This document shows, piece after piece, positions 17,304-25,286 of a DNA stretch of 64,000 nt. Each line of letters begins with the position of its first letter. The stretch's first letter is position 1. Source of the stretch: Saltatorellus ferox (GTDB lineage Bacteria > Planctomycetota > UBA1135 > GCA-002686595); assembly GCA_007751475.1 (NCBI GenBank), contig CP036434.1, positions 2,108,001 through 2,172,000 of the forward strand, read 5' to 3'. The position numbers and the translations under genes were made by a program. The notes beneath the pieces are model-generated. The model was not told the origin of the DNA. It worked only from the letters and a program-made list of their open reading frames with translations, and did not search any database.

Positions 17304-18862
17304 GCGGCGCGGCTCCCGCTGTTCCTGTCCTCGCTCTCCTCGACCGATACGGCTCCGGATTCCATGGTGCGCGAGGGGACGTGGGCCTGGCTCCGGGCGA
17401 GCGTGGCGAGGACGGCCGCGTCGACCGAGCGATCGATCGACGTGGAGGTGTCGATGAGAAACGCGTTCGGCGTGGCGTCCGCGTACTCCTCGTAGGCGGT
17501 GAGCTGGCGCAGGGTCTCGCGGACGCTCACCTCTTGCTTGCGGGTACGGACGATTCTCTGGGTGGCCGTCGTGACCAGGATCACGTCAGGCCGCGGCGCG
17601 TGGGCCACGAGCCAGCGCACGAAGCGGCTGTCCGGCGCGAAGCGGTAGCGCGCTGGATCCACCAGCCAGTCGTCGATCCAGCGATCGAAGAGGATGAGGG
17701 TGTTGCGGCGCCGGAGCGGCAGGACCTTGACGGCGTAGCCCAGCGTGTAGTCGAGCCAGTAGTAGCTGGCTCGCAGCCACGTGCCGAGGATGCCCGAGGG
17801 CTTGGAGCGGTGGGGGCGTGCGTACTCTTCTTCCGTAGGCCGACGGCCGAGGAAGCGTCCGAGCTGGGGGAAGAGACCCGGACGTAGCTTGATCGTCCGG
17901 TTCCACGTAGAACGGAACGAGCTCCGGAGTTCCGCGTGCAGCTCCTCTCCGACGGTGGTCTTGCCCGTGCCGTCCGTGCCGAGCAGGGCGACGGTGAGGC
18001 CGCGCGTCTTCCTGAGCGAGGTGATCCGGTTCTGGATCGCGAGCGAGGCGAACCCGCCGAGCGTCGCGAGCGGGTCGCGGAGAAGAGCGCGCGTGAGAAG
18101 AGCGCGTCGGAACGCCCGCTGGCAGCTCTTCAGTTCGCCGAAACCGCGATCGCGCAGGGCTGCGCAGAAGCGATCGGCCATGCGCGTGCCCACCAGGTGG
18201 CCGAGCCGCGAGCGCATCTGGGCGGGGTGCTGGTCGAGGACGACCGTCAGCCGGGCCACGTACTCGGGGTGGATCGCGCCTCCGGAGAGGTAGGGCGTGA
18301 GGAAGTTGAGGAGCGCGCCGGGAACGGCGGCGGGCCGCTCGGGAACGCGCTCGGTGTTGCGACCGCGGAGCAGTTCGCCCGCGTCGAGGAACGGAACCCC
18401 GTAGCAGGTCTCGGCCACGTGGAGATCGATGCAGAGATGATGGTGGCGTCCGGGGCCGCAGGGCGCGTACAGCTGGTACTGGTCCATGTGGCGCGTGCGG
18501 TGCACCGAAATCACGCGGACGCCGAAGGTACCGAGGGCGCGTTCGAGCGCGCGAACGACCGTGTCCCGGAAGACGCCGGGGCACGCGAGGTCGAGGTCAC
18601 CGCCCGCGCGATAGCGCGGGGCGGCGCGGCCGCCCCGCAGGGCGAGCACGGGAACGCTTCGGCTCTTCAGTGACTCGAAGAATCGTTCCAGCGCGCACTC
18701 GATCGGCGTCAGGGCGTCCGAGGCCGTGTCGTGGAGCGTTCGGCCCCTCGGCGGGCCGGGCGCCCATGGCCGAGGATCGGCGGACGGGCTGCTTCGATCG
18801 TCGCGACGATCGATGGGCGCCTCGCGGGGGTCGAGGTGGGGGTGAGTGTTCTTGGCCGCCAT
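17300..18862 (-). CDS. Nucleotidyltransferase fused to thymidylate-kinase-like P-loop kinase
   Basis: A 520-residue two-domain enzyme. The N-terminal half (about 50-240) looks like a nucleotidyltransferase fold: LRGGRAAPRYRAGGDLDL contains a DxD pair (D89, D91), and a third acidic residue is D146 in LCIDLHVAE. The C-terminal half (about 285-495) is a P-loop kinase with LLGTDGTGKTT (294-303) and a DRW.DD motif (LFDRWIDDWLVD), like thymidylate kinase. Such fusions occur in polysaccharide and natural-product loci, but the substrate is not established. It lies upstream of the APH-like kinase and overlaps it by ATGA. Confidence 0.7.
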   Translation of the reverse strand: MAAKNTHPHLDPREAPIDRRDDRSSPSADPRPWAPGPPRGRTLHDTASDALTPIECALERFFESLKSRSVPVLALRGGRAAPRYRAGGDLDLACPGVFRDTVVRALERALGTFGVRVISVHRTRHMDQYQLYAPCGPGRHHHLCIDLHVAETCYGVPFLDAGELLRGRNTERVPERPAAVPGALLNFLTPYLSGGAIHPEYVARLTVVLDQHPAQMRSRLGHLVGTRMADRFCAALRDRGFGELKSCQRAFRRALLTRALLRDPLATLGGFASLAIQNRITSLRKTRGLTVALLGTDGTGKTTVGEELHAELRSSFRSTWNRTIKLRPGLFPQLGRFLGRRPTEEEYARPHRSKPSGILGTWLRASYYWLDYTLGYAVKVLPLRRRNTLILFDRWIDDWLVDPARYRFAPDSRFVRWLVAHAPRPDVILVTTATQRIVRTRKQEVSVRETLRQLTAYEEYADATPNAFLIDTSTSIDRSVDAAVLATLARSQAHVPSRTMESGAVSVEESEDRNSGSRAA

Positions 18863-18911
18863 GGGGTGGGTGCCCGGTTCGGGAGCACCGCCGTAGGGAT
18901 CGGCGGAAACG

Positions 18912-19664
18912 TCATCTCGGCTTGAGGCTCGAGTGATCGAACGCCCTCGGGCGCACGGGCCGGACCGCGGTCCGGAAGAGGATCCAGGCGTCCGTCCGGA
19001 GGCTGATCGAGGTCTGGTAGAGTTGATTCAGCCGGAGCTTCTCGCGGTAGAGCTCGGCGACCTGCGGCGTCGAGTCCTGGACCACCTGGGCGAGGCCCGT
19101 GATGCCCGGTCGCAGGACGAGGCGGGACTGGAAGCCCGGAACTTCTTTCTCACCCCATTCCTCGAGGTCGAGGGTTTCCGGCCGGGGACCGATCAGCGAC
19201 ATGTCGCCGGCCAGGACGTTCCAGAGCTGGGGCAGCTCATCCAGGTGCGACTTCCGCAGCAGGGCCCCGAGGCGGGTCGGTCGAGCCACGCCGCTCTCGT
19301 CCGGCTGCATCGTGCGGAACTTGACGATACGGAAGGGCTTCCCGTGTTGACCGGCCCGGGTTTGAAGGAAGAACACCTCGCCCCAGCGCCGGTACGCGGC
19401 GAGCTGAACCAGCGTCAGGCCCGCCACGGTCGCGGCGACGGGCAGCGAGATTGCCGCCACCAGCGCTGCGCCGAGGGCCGGGCGGACCCAGCGGACGTAG
19501 GGGGTGGCGACGGGCCGTGTGTCGCGGGTGTCGTGGGGCTCGCGAAGGGGAGCGAACCGGGCCGGTCGGCTCGGTTCCACGGGCGCGACCGCCGGTGCCC
19601 CTGCGCTTGCACACAGCAGGGACTCCTGACGATCCGCCTCAGCGGGGGGGCTAGGAAGTCGCAT
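18912..19664 (-). CDS. Undecaprenyl-phosphate sugar phosphotransferase (bacterial sugar transferase)
   Basis: A 250-residue initiating transferase that moves a sugar-1-phosphate from a nucleotide sugar to undecaprenyl phosphate. One or two hydrophobic segments cover about 62-88, followed by the PF02397 catalytic domain: KFRTM (115-119), HLDELPQ (140-146), GDMSLIGPRP (153-162) and RPGITGLAQV. It is a short member lacking the N-terminal four-helix region of WcaJ/WbaP. It is the first gene of the minus-strand polysaccharide run and probably starts repeat-unit synthesis. The ~50-residue N-terminal extension is polar and low-complexity, so the true start may be further in. Confidence 0.9.
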   Translation of the reverse strand: MRLPSPPAEADRQESLLCASAGAPAVAPVEPSRPARFAPLREPHDTRDTRPVATPYVRWVRPALGAALVAAISLPVAATVAGLTLVQLAAYRRWGEVFFLQTRAGQHGKPFRIVKFRTMQPDESGVARPTRLGALLRKSHLDELPQLWNVLAGDMSLIGPRPETLDLEEWGEKEVPGFQSRLVLRPGITGLAQVVQDSTPQVAELYREKLRLNQLYQTSISLRTDAWILFRTAVRPVRPRAFDHSSLKPR

Positions 19665-19745
19665 CTCTGCCTCTTCCTTCGATCGCCGAGGACGCCATTC
19701 TGGAAGGCGTCTCCGTTGGATCTACCCCCGCGGAGTCCCGGCGGA

Positions 19746-20096
19746 CTAGCTAATGGCTTTCCCGTACTCGTCTTCGTTGAAGCCGATGAGCCAGCGTTTG
19801 CCGATCCGGATCGTGGGCGCACGCAGGTTCCCGGTGGGACCGAGAGCGTTGGCTTCCAGTAGCTCGGCGGCGTTCTCGTCCTTGTTCATCTGGATGACCG
19901 TGACTTTCTTTCCCTTGGCGGCGACCACGGTGGTGGCTCCAGCGAAGAGTTCTGTCAAATCGTCGGCGCCGAAGCGCTCTTTCGTGGCATTGACCGTCTC
20001 ACGGACGGTGGCACCGGCTTTCTCCAGGAAAGCGTCGGCACGTGTGCAGGTCGTTCAGCCTTTGCGGTGGTAGTACCAGTCGATTCGCTTGGTCAT
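19746..20096 (-). CDS. ArsC-like selenoprotein with in-frame UGA (Sec14)
   Basis: Read through one TGA at 20057-20055, this gene encodes a 116-residue thioredoxin-fold protein: MTKRIDWYYHRKG-U-TTC at the N-terminus, ending GPTGNLRAPTIRIGKRWLIGFNEDEY. The UGA is codon 14 and forms a UxxC motif where ArsC/Spx-like relatives have CxxC. The frame continues without interruption for over 100 codons. LRAPT corresponds to the cis-Pro loop of the fold. A stem-loop suitable as a bacterial SECIS follows the UGA. RefSeq, as I recall, names planctomycete relatives 'ArsC family (seleno)protein'. The role is probably a thiol or selenol redox reaction, and arsenate reduction is not shown. Automatic callers would report only the last 70 residues (19746-19958) or miss it. 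Confidence 0.85.
20011..20041 (-). promoter_or_regulatory. Candidate bacterial SECIS element
   Basis: This stem-loop in the mRNA starts 14 nt after the UGA. Outer stem GUGCCG/CGGUGC (with two G-U pairs), a 2-nt bulge (AC) on the 5' side, inner stem GCUUUC/GAAAGC and a 5-nt loop CUGGA. The loop lies about 27 nt downstream of the UGA, within the range known for bacterial SECIS elements, and contains two guanines as SelB-bound loops usually do. Folding was done by eye. Confidence 0.65.
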
Positions 20097-20194
20097 GGTT
20101 CTCTGTTGGGGTGCTCGGCCTGTGTCAGATCCACTGTGGGATGCATTTCTTGCCCAAGACTCTAACCCAAGCGGCCCAGCCCCACGCAGCTTCC

Positions 20195-21193
20195 GCGTCC
20201 GCAGGACGCCCGGGCCCGGCTCGGCCCCGAAGGGGCTGAGCGGCCCGCGCGCGGCTCGCCCGCGCGGCCCGTGCGGCGAGCACGCCTGCGCGGCGAGCGC
20301 GCCCGCCCGGCGAGGGCGCCCGCCCGGCGAGGGCGCCCGCCCGGCGAGGGCGCCTGCGCGGCGAGCGCACAGCGGTGCAACCGCTATTTCGCCGTCAGGC
20401 GAAATGCCAGAGATACTGCGCGCTGTCACAACGATCGTGCGGTTCGGCATTCGATGCATTGGTCGCAGTCCCGCCCGCCACTGACCCGTCCGCTGCCGAC
20501 CTCCCGACATCGACTGCCTGCCGTTCGCGCGCAGCGTCGAACGCGTGGGCTGAGGTCTCCCGCTGAAGACTTCGGTGCTGCCCGCTGGAGCGCTCGCCCG
20601 CATGGGCGAGCTGGGCAGATATCGGACTTGTCGCTCAGACCTCAGACCTCAGACCTGCGGGTCAGAGCCCCGCCCAGCTCGCCCTATCGGGCGAGCGCTC
20701 CAGCGGGCAGTACCGAAGTCTTCAGCGGGAGACCTCAGCCCACGCGTTCGACGCTTCGCGCGAACGGCAGGCAGTCTGTGTCGGGACGTCGGCAGGGGAA
20801 GTCAGATGGGGGAAGTCGGCAGGGTCAGCGGTCAGCGGGCAGCCCACAAGCCGTCAGCGGGAAGCCTCTGCCCACGCGTTCGACGCTGCGCGCGAACGGC
20901 AGGCAGTCGATGTCGGGAGGTCGGTGGCGGGCGGGACTGCGACCAATGCATCGAATGCCGAACCGGACGATCGTTGTGACAGCGCGCAGTATCTCTGGCA
21001 TTTCGCCTGACGGCGAAATAGCGATTGCATCGCGTGGCGCTCGCCGCGCAGGCGTCCTCGCCGGACGGGCGTCCTCGCCGGACGGGCGCCCTCGCCGGGC
21101 GGGCGTGCTCGCCGCACAGGCCGCGCGGGCAAGCCGCGCGCGGGCCGCTCAGCCCCTGCGGGGCCGAGGTGGGCCCGGGCGTCCTGCGGACGC
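20195..21193. repeat. Large imperfect inverted repeat, about 1 kb, non-coding
   Basis: The whole 1.1-kb gap between the selenoprotein gene and the dGTPase gene is repeat DNA. Arms 20195-20568 and 20850-21193 are near-identical reverse complements. A second, inner pair (about 20535-20620 and 20673-20755) is also inverted, and the module CCCACGCGTTCGACGC appears three times. Each outer arm holds a perfect hairpin, ATTTCGCC-GTCA-GGCGAAAT (20386-20405 and 21000-21019), and ends in GCGTCC-GCA-GGACGC or its mirror. Three CAGACCT heptamers lie in the centre (20635-20660). No transposase or other credible protein is present. The many ORFs here are Arg/Ala/Pro-rich shadows. Confidence 0.85.
20264..20367 (+). 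repeat. 17-bp tandem repeat, about six copies, in the left arm
   Basis: The unit is close to GCCCGCCCGGCGAGGGC. The GCGAG core recurs at exactly 17-bp steps (20278, 20295, 20312, 20329, 20346, 20363 for the G of GAG). The mirror-image arm holds the reverse complement with the same period at about 21029-21115, with CTCGCC recurring every 17 bp. Because 17 is not a multiple of three, the array is unlikely to be under coding selection. There are no unique spacers, so this is not a CRISPR array. Confidence 0.8.
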
Positions 21194-21240
21194 AGGGGGC
21201 GGTGTCGGGCAGGGCGGTTCGCTGGCCTCGCCAGGCAGAA

Positions 21241-22470
21241 CTACCGAAGCCCGCGCGACATCGCCGAATGGGGCCTCTCCAGGGCAGGGACATCGCCGAC
21301 CAGACGACGGTGCTCCTGGACCGCAAACCGATCGGTCATGCCGGCAAGGAAGTCACAGACGGCTCGCTCGAGGCCGACCTGATCGACCCATCGAAAATAC
21401 CAGGGAGACATCTCGGAGGGCCTGGCACGGTAGGCCTCGAACAGGCCGCCGATCACCTCGCGGGCCCAGACTCGGAAGGACTGAAGGTAGGGGTGGCGGT
21501 AGAACGCCCGGTACAGGAACTTCTGGAGCTCGGCGACGTGGGGCTTCATCTCGGGTGAATGGCCGCAGAGCATCGTGTCGTGGGACTGGACGTCGGCGGG
21601 TGAGGTCACGCCCGAGTCGAGGACGTTCCGGTAGGTCGCCTGGCAAAGATCGACGATGCAGACGCCGATCAATTCGTTGGCCAGGCGACTCACGCGGAGC
21701 GGGACATCGCTCGTCTGCCGTTGCAGGAAACCGGGATGACGCTCGGCGACTCGCTCGCGCGCGATGTTCCAGAGGGTCACGTTCGCCTCGAGATCGGCCT
21801 CGGTGAACATGCCCGCGCTGAGGCCGTCCTCGATGTCGTGCTTGTTGTACGCGGTGGAGTCGGCGAGGTCCGTGACCTGGCCCTCCAGCAAGGGGTGCTT
21901 CGGCTTCGGCTGGAATTCTTCCGGCCAGTCCTCGCTCGTTTCATGCTTGAGGAGCGACTCGCGGAGTTCGCGCGTGAGGTTGAGGCCCGGGAAGTCCGGG
22001 TTGCGACGTTCGAGAAGGTCCACCACGCGCAGGACCTGAGCGTTGTGACGGAAGCCGCCGTAGGGCTTCATGAGCTCGTTGAGCGCCCACTCGCCGCGGT
22101 GACCGAAGGGCGGGTGGCCGATATCGTGGGCGAGGCTCAGGGCTTCGGCGAGCGGCTCGTTGAGCTGCAGGACGCCGGCGACGCTGCGGGCCACCTGGCA
22201 GACCTCGAGGCTGTGGGAGAGTCGCGTGCGGTGGTGGTCTCCCTCGTCGTTCAGGAACACCTGGGTCTTGTACTGGAGGCGGCGAAAGGCGGTCGCGTGG
22301 GTGATCCGGTCGCGATCGCGCTCGAAGATCGTCCGGTGGGGGTCCGGGCTCTCCGGGTGCGCTCGACCCCTGGAATCCACCGCTTTCATGGCGTGGGGCG
22401 CCAGCTGGCGGGCCTCCCTCGACTCGCGCGTGGCTCGGTCGGAAAGGGCGAAGGGTTCGTGGCTTGACAT
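21241..22470 (-). CDS. dGTPase-like HD-domain triphosphohydrolase
   Basis: A 409-residue HD-superfamily enzyme of the deoxyguanosinetriphosphate triphosphohydrolase-like family, which hydrolyses dNTPs to nucleosides and triphosphate. RDRDRITHATAFRRLQYKTQ (51-70) is the family N-terminal signature. Metal ligands are H86 (TRLSHSLEV), H115-D116 (LAHDIGHPPFGH) and a distal Asp in TAYNKHDIEDGL. I chose the ATG at 22470 (MSSHEPFALSDRATRE) because residues upstream of it in the longer frame are proline-rich and unconserved. It is divergent from the methyltransferase at 22618. A clear Shine-Dalgarno sequence is not visible. Confidence 0.9.
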   Translation of the reverse strand: MSSHEPFALSDRATRESREARQLAPHAMKAVDSRGRAHPESPDPHRTIFERDRDRITHATAFRRLQYKTQVFLNDEGDHHRTRLSHSLEVCQVARSVAGVLQLNEPLAEALSLAHDIGHPPFGHRGEWALNELMKPYGGFRHNAQVLRVVDLLERRNPDFPGLNLTRELRESLLKHETSEDWPEEFQPKPKHPLLEGQVTDLADSTAYNKHDIEDGLSAGMFTEADLEANVTLWNIARERVAERHPGFLQRQTSDVPLRVSRLANELIGVCIVDLCQATYRNVLDSGVTSPADVQSHDTMLCGHSPEMKPHVAELQKFLYRAFYRHPYLQSFRVWAREVIGGLFEAYRARPSEMSPWYFRWVDQVGLERAVCDFLAGMTDRFAVQEHRRLVGDVPALERPHSAMSRGLR

Positions 22471-22617
22471 CGGAGAGAGAGACGATCGGGGGTCCCGTAC
22501 GGTTTCGGTCGGTGGGGGGGGCCACGACGGTAGCGCACGGCCACGCACGGGCGCAAAGTCTTACGCCTGGCGATGGTCACGGACCCCAGGCATGCGTCGC
22601 TTGCTACCCTTCCCGAC

Positions 22618-23388
22618 ATGACCGACACCCCCTGGTACGTGGAGGCCTTCCGCAGCGACTACCGCGACGTCTACTCCCACCGCAACCTGCCCGCCGCGCG
22701 GGAGGAAACCGCCTGGGTCGCGGCCGAGCTCCTCGCCGGCGTGGAAGGCCCGGTGCTCGACGACTGCTGCGGCTTCGGACGGCACAGCCTCGCCCTCCGG
22801 GAGCGGGGTGTCGACGTCTTCGGGATCGACCTCTCGCTCGATCTCCTGCGGAGTTCCAGCGATCTGGAGCGTGGGGCCGAACTCCTCGGGGGCCGCCTCG
22901 CCTGCGCCGACATGCGTTCGCTGCCCTTCCACGACGGAGCCTTCGACGCCGTTCTGAACCTCTTCACCTCCTTCGGCTACCTCGGCGCGGACGGGGACAG
23001 GGCGGCGGTTCAGGAGATGGCGCGCGTGCTTCGGCCCGGCGGGTGGCTCGTCATGGATCTCATGAATCCTTCGCGGATCCGCGAGGGCCTCCAGCCCAGC
23101 TCGAGAGAGGCGCGCGACGGGATCGTGCTGGAGTCGGAGCGCGCCCTCACGGACGGCGGCCGGCGGGTCACCAAGACGGTTCGTCTCACCCTCGCCTCCG
23201 GCGAAATGCGTACCTGGCACGAGGATGTCCGCATGTACGAGCCAGAGGAACTGGACGGGCTCCTCGAAGCGGTGGGGGTGAGGACGATTCGACGCGCCGG
23301 TGCCTTCGACGGTCGACCCTTCGAATCTGCTTCCGCCGAACGACAGATCGTCGTCGCGAGGCGAGACCCCGGCCCGCTCACACGTTAG
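22618..23388 (+). CDS. Class I SAM-dependent methyltransferase
   Basis: A 256-residue methyltransferase of the Methyltransf_11/25 type. Motif I is VLDDCCGFGRHS (46-57), followed by GIDLSLDLL, CADMRSLPFHDGAFDAVLNL and the post-motif LRPGGWLVMDLMNP. The substrate is unknown. I selected the ATG at 22618 over the one at 22573 because conservation appears to begin at WYVEAF. It is divergent from the dGTPase gene across about 150 bases that must hold both promoters, and a separate gene for acyl-CoA dehydrogenase follows. Confidence 0.8.
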   Translation: MTDTPWYVEAFRSDYRDVYSHRNLPAAREETAWVAAELLAGVEGPVLDDCCGFGRHSLALRERGVDVFGIDLSLDLLRSSSDLERGAELLGGRLACADMRSLPFHDGAFDAVLNLFTSFGYLGADGDRAAVQEMARVLRPGGWLVMDLMNPSRIREGLQPSSREARDGIVLESERALTDGGRRVTKTVRLTLASGEMRTWHEDVRMYEPEELDGLLEAVGVRTIRRAGAFDGRPFESASAERQIVVARRDPGPLTR

Positions 23389-23481
23389 GGTTTTCTCCGG
23401 CCGCACCGCGCGGCCCGTCCAGGATTCAAGCTCCGACCCCGATCCTGGGCTCCGGCCTCGGCCCCACGCTTCCATACCTAC

Positions 23482-24711
23482 ATGCAGCAGAACATCGTCT
23501 TCCATGACAAGGCCCTGGAGCTCCAGGCCCTCGCCCGCAAGATCGCCGACGACGTCGTCCGCCCGGGCGCAGCCCACGCCGACCGTCACTCGGAGTACAA
23601 CATGAAGGCGGCCAAGGCCGTGGCCGGAGCGGGCCTTTTCCGCGCCTGGATCCCCGAGGCCTATGGCGGCCTCGACGCCGGCATCCTGTCCCTCGCGCTC
23701 GTGGCAGAGGAACTCGCCAAGGCGGACTCCGGCTTCGGCGTCGCCTACGCCGTCAACGCGCTGGGCTCGTTCCCGATTCTCCTGGGCGGCACCGAGGAGC
23801 AGAAGCAGAAGTGGATGCCGAAGATCGCCGCGGGCGAGACCTTCGTGGCCTTCTGTCTGTCCGAGAAGTTCGCGGGCTCCGATGCCAGCGGCCTCTCCGT
23901 CAGCGCCGTGCGCGACGGCGACGACTACATCATCAACGGCGAGAAGAAGTGGACGACCAACGGCGGCGTCGCCGACGTCTATACGGTCTTCGCGGTCACC
24001 GATTCGACCTCGAAGTCCCGCCGGATCAGCGCGTTCATCGTCGAGAAAGGCACGCCCGGCTTCACGATCGCCAAGGTCGAGAACAAGATGGGGATCCGCG
24101 GCGTTCCTGTCGTCGAGACCCACTTCGACAACGTCCGCGTCCCGGCCGAGAACCTCATCGGTGGCCGTGAGGGCCTGGGCTTCAAGCACGCCATGATGAC
24201 CCTGGACCACGCGCGCCCCGGCGTGGCGGCCCAGGCGGTGGGGGCGTCCCAGGGAGCCCTCGACCTCGCCAACGTCTACGCGAACCGCCGCGTCCAGTTC
24301 GGCGTGCCGATCAGCCAGCACCAGATGGTCCAGAAGATGCTCGCCGACATGTCGATGAAGACGGAGGCGGCGCGGCAGCTCACCTACGCGGCGGCCGCTG
24401 GCATCGACGCCAACGGACCCAGCCCGGCCAATTCCAAGATGGCGGCCATGGCGAAGTGCTTCGCCTCGGACGTCGCCATGGAGGTCGCGACCGACGCGGT
24501 CCAGGTCTTCGGTGGCTACGGCTTCATGGAGGATTACCCGATCGCGAAGTTCTTCCGCGACGCCAAGATCCTCCAGATCTACGAGGGAACCAACCAGATC
24601 CAGAGGATCGTGATCTCGCGCCACCTCATCCGTGAGGCGAACGAGCTGGAGCACCTCAAGGCGTTCATTCCCACCGAGGAGCAGAAGCCGTACTCCTCGC
24701 CACAGAAGTAA
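23482..24711 (+). CDS. Acyl-CoA dehydrogenase
   Basis: A 409-residue flavoprotein that introduces the alpha-beta double bond in acyl-CoA thioesters in fatty or branched-chain acid breakdown. The N-terminal helical domain (1-120) is followed by the beta domain (FCLSEKFAGSDASGL, INGEKKWTTNGGVADVY) and the C-terminal helices. The catalytic base is the Glu in QIYEGTNQIQR. FGGYGFMEDYP is the family's second signature. Length is normal. It is a single gene with a strong hairpin about 70 bases downstream. Confidence 0.93.
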   Translation: MQQNIVFHDKALELQALARKIADDVVRPGAAHADRHSEYNMKAAKAVAGAGLFRAWIPEAYGGLDAGILSLALVAEELAKADSGFGVAYAVNALGSFPILLGGTEEQKQKWMPKIAAGETFVAFCLSEKFAGSDASGLSVSAVRDGDDYIINGEKKWTTNGGVADVYTVFAVTDSTSKSRRISAFIVEKGTPGFTIAKVENKMGIRGVPVVETHFDNVRVPAENLIGGREGLGFKHAMMTLDHARPGVAAQAVGASQGALDLANVYANRRVQFGVPISQHQMVQKMLADMSMKTEAARQLTYAAAAGIDANGPSPANSKMAAMAKCFASDVAMEVATDAVQVFGGYGFMEDYPIAKFFRDAKILQIYEGTNQIQRIVISRHLIREANELEHLKAFIPTEEQKPYSSPQK

Positions 24712-25286
24712 ACGCGCGCCGGGACCTGGAATGGGCCCGTTCCCGAACTATGAAAGCGTCCTCTCCAGGGGACGTCAGGGTCGCAGTCGCCGCCCCCGGT
24801 AAGCTGTCCAATTTGGCAGTCCGGGGGCGGCGACTGCCGTTCTGTCAGCCGGAGGGCGGCGCGCTCCGGAGGCGGGACGAAGGTTGACGCAGGTGACAGC
24901 TCCGTCACCTCCCCTGGATGAGAGGACTCCGAGAGCGTCCTTCGGACGGAGTTCCTTGCGGGGATCGAACAGAGGCGATGGGGATTCCTGTCTGAGGCCA
25001 TCTCAGGTGCTGATAAGCAACTGTGATGAGGGTAGTTACGTAAAGTTCATCCAACTCTGAGCGTCGCGAGACGTACATGTGGCGAATAGCGGATGCCCCG
25101 GGAGGGCTCGATCTGACCCACCGCCAGATCGTTCGGCACGGCGCTCGCACTGGCTTGTCACCAGGGCTTGCTCACCGGGTCCCCACCCCGAGCGTACGCC
25201 CAACCCAGGCGACTCCTAGCTCTCTTGCGTTCACGCGGCCTTCACCCGCGGCTCGAGATGCGACGGCTCGCCCTTGGAGAACCGAC
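24712..25286. other. Intergenic region, 575 bp, no gene seen
   Basis: This gap between the acyl-CoA dehydrogenase and sigma-factor genes holds one strong inverted repeat (24783-24837) and no convincing ORF or RNA gene. The sequence just before the sigma-factor start, GGAGAACCGAC, supplies its Shine-Dalgarno site. The length of the leader leaves room for a regulated promoter or 5' UTR, but I see no motif that I can name. Confidence 0.5.
24783..24837. terminator. 17-bp perfect inverted repeat downstream of acyl-CoA dehydrogenase
   Basis: The arms at 24783-24799 (GCAGTCGCCGCCCCCGG) and 24821-24837 are exact reverse complements around a 21-nt loop. In RNA this is a very stable GC-rich hairpin about 70 nt past the stop codon. 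No U-tract follows, so it may be a 3'-end stabiliser or a factor-dependent terminator rather than a classic intrinsic one. Confidence 0.55.

Noticed and set aside
20055-20057. The UGA in the ArsC-like gene as a nonsense mutation or sequencing error
   Set aside because: It falls precisely at the expected redox-active position, followed by TTC with the second Cys, and a SECIS-like stem-loop follows. A random mutation would rarely do this.
20264-21115. 17-bp repeats as a possible CRISPR array
   Set aside because: Units are contiguous, with no unique spacers, they are mirrored in the other arm and no cas genes are nearby.
20271-21806. Long Arg/Pro/Ala-rich frames across the inverted repeat
   Set aside because: They exist in several frames on both strands because of the GC-rich repeats, and the 17-bp period breaks any reading frame. 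There is no sign of protein selection.
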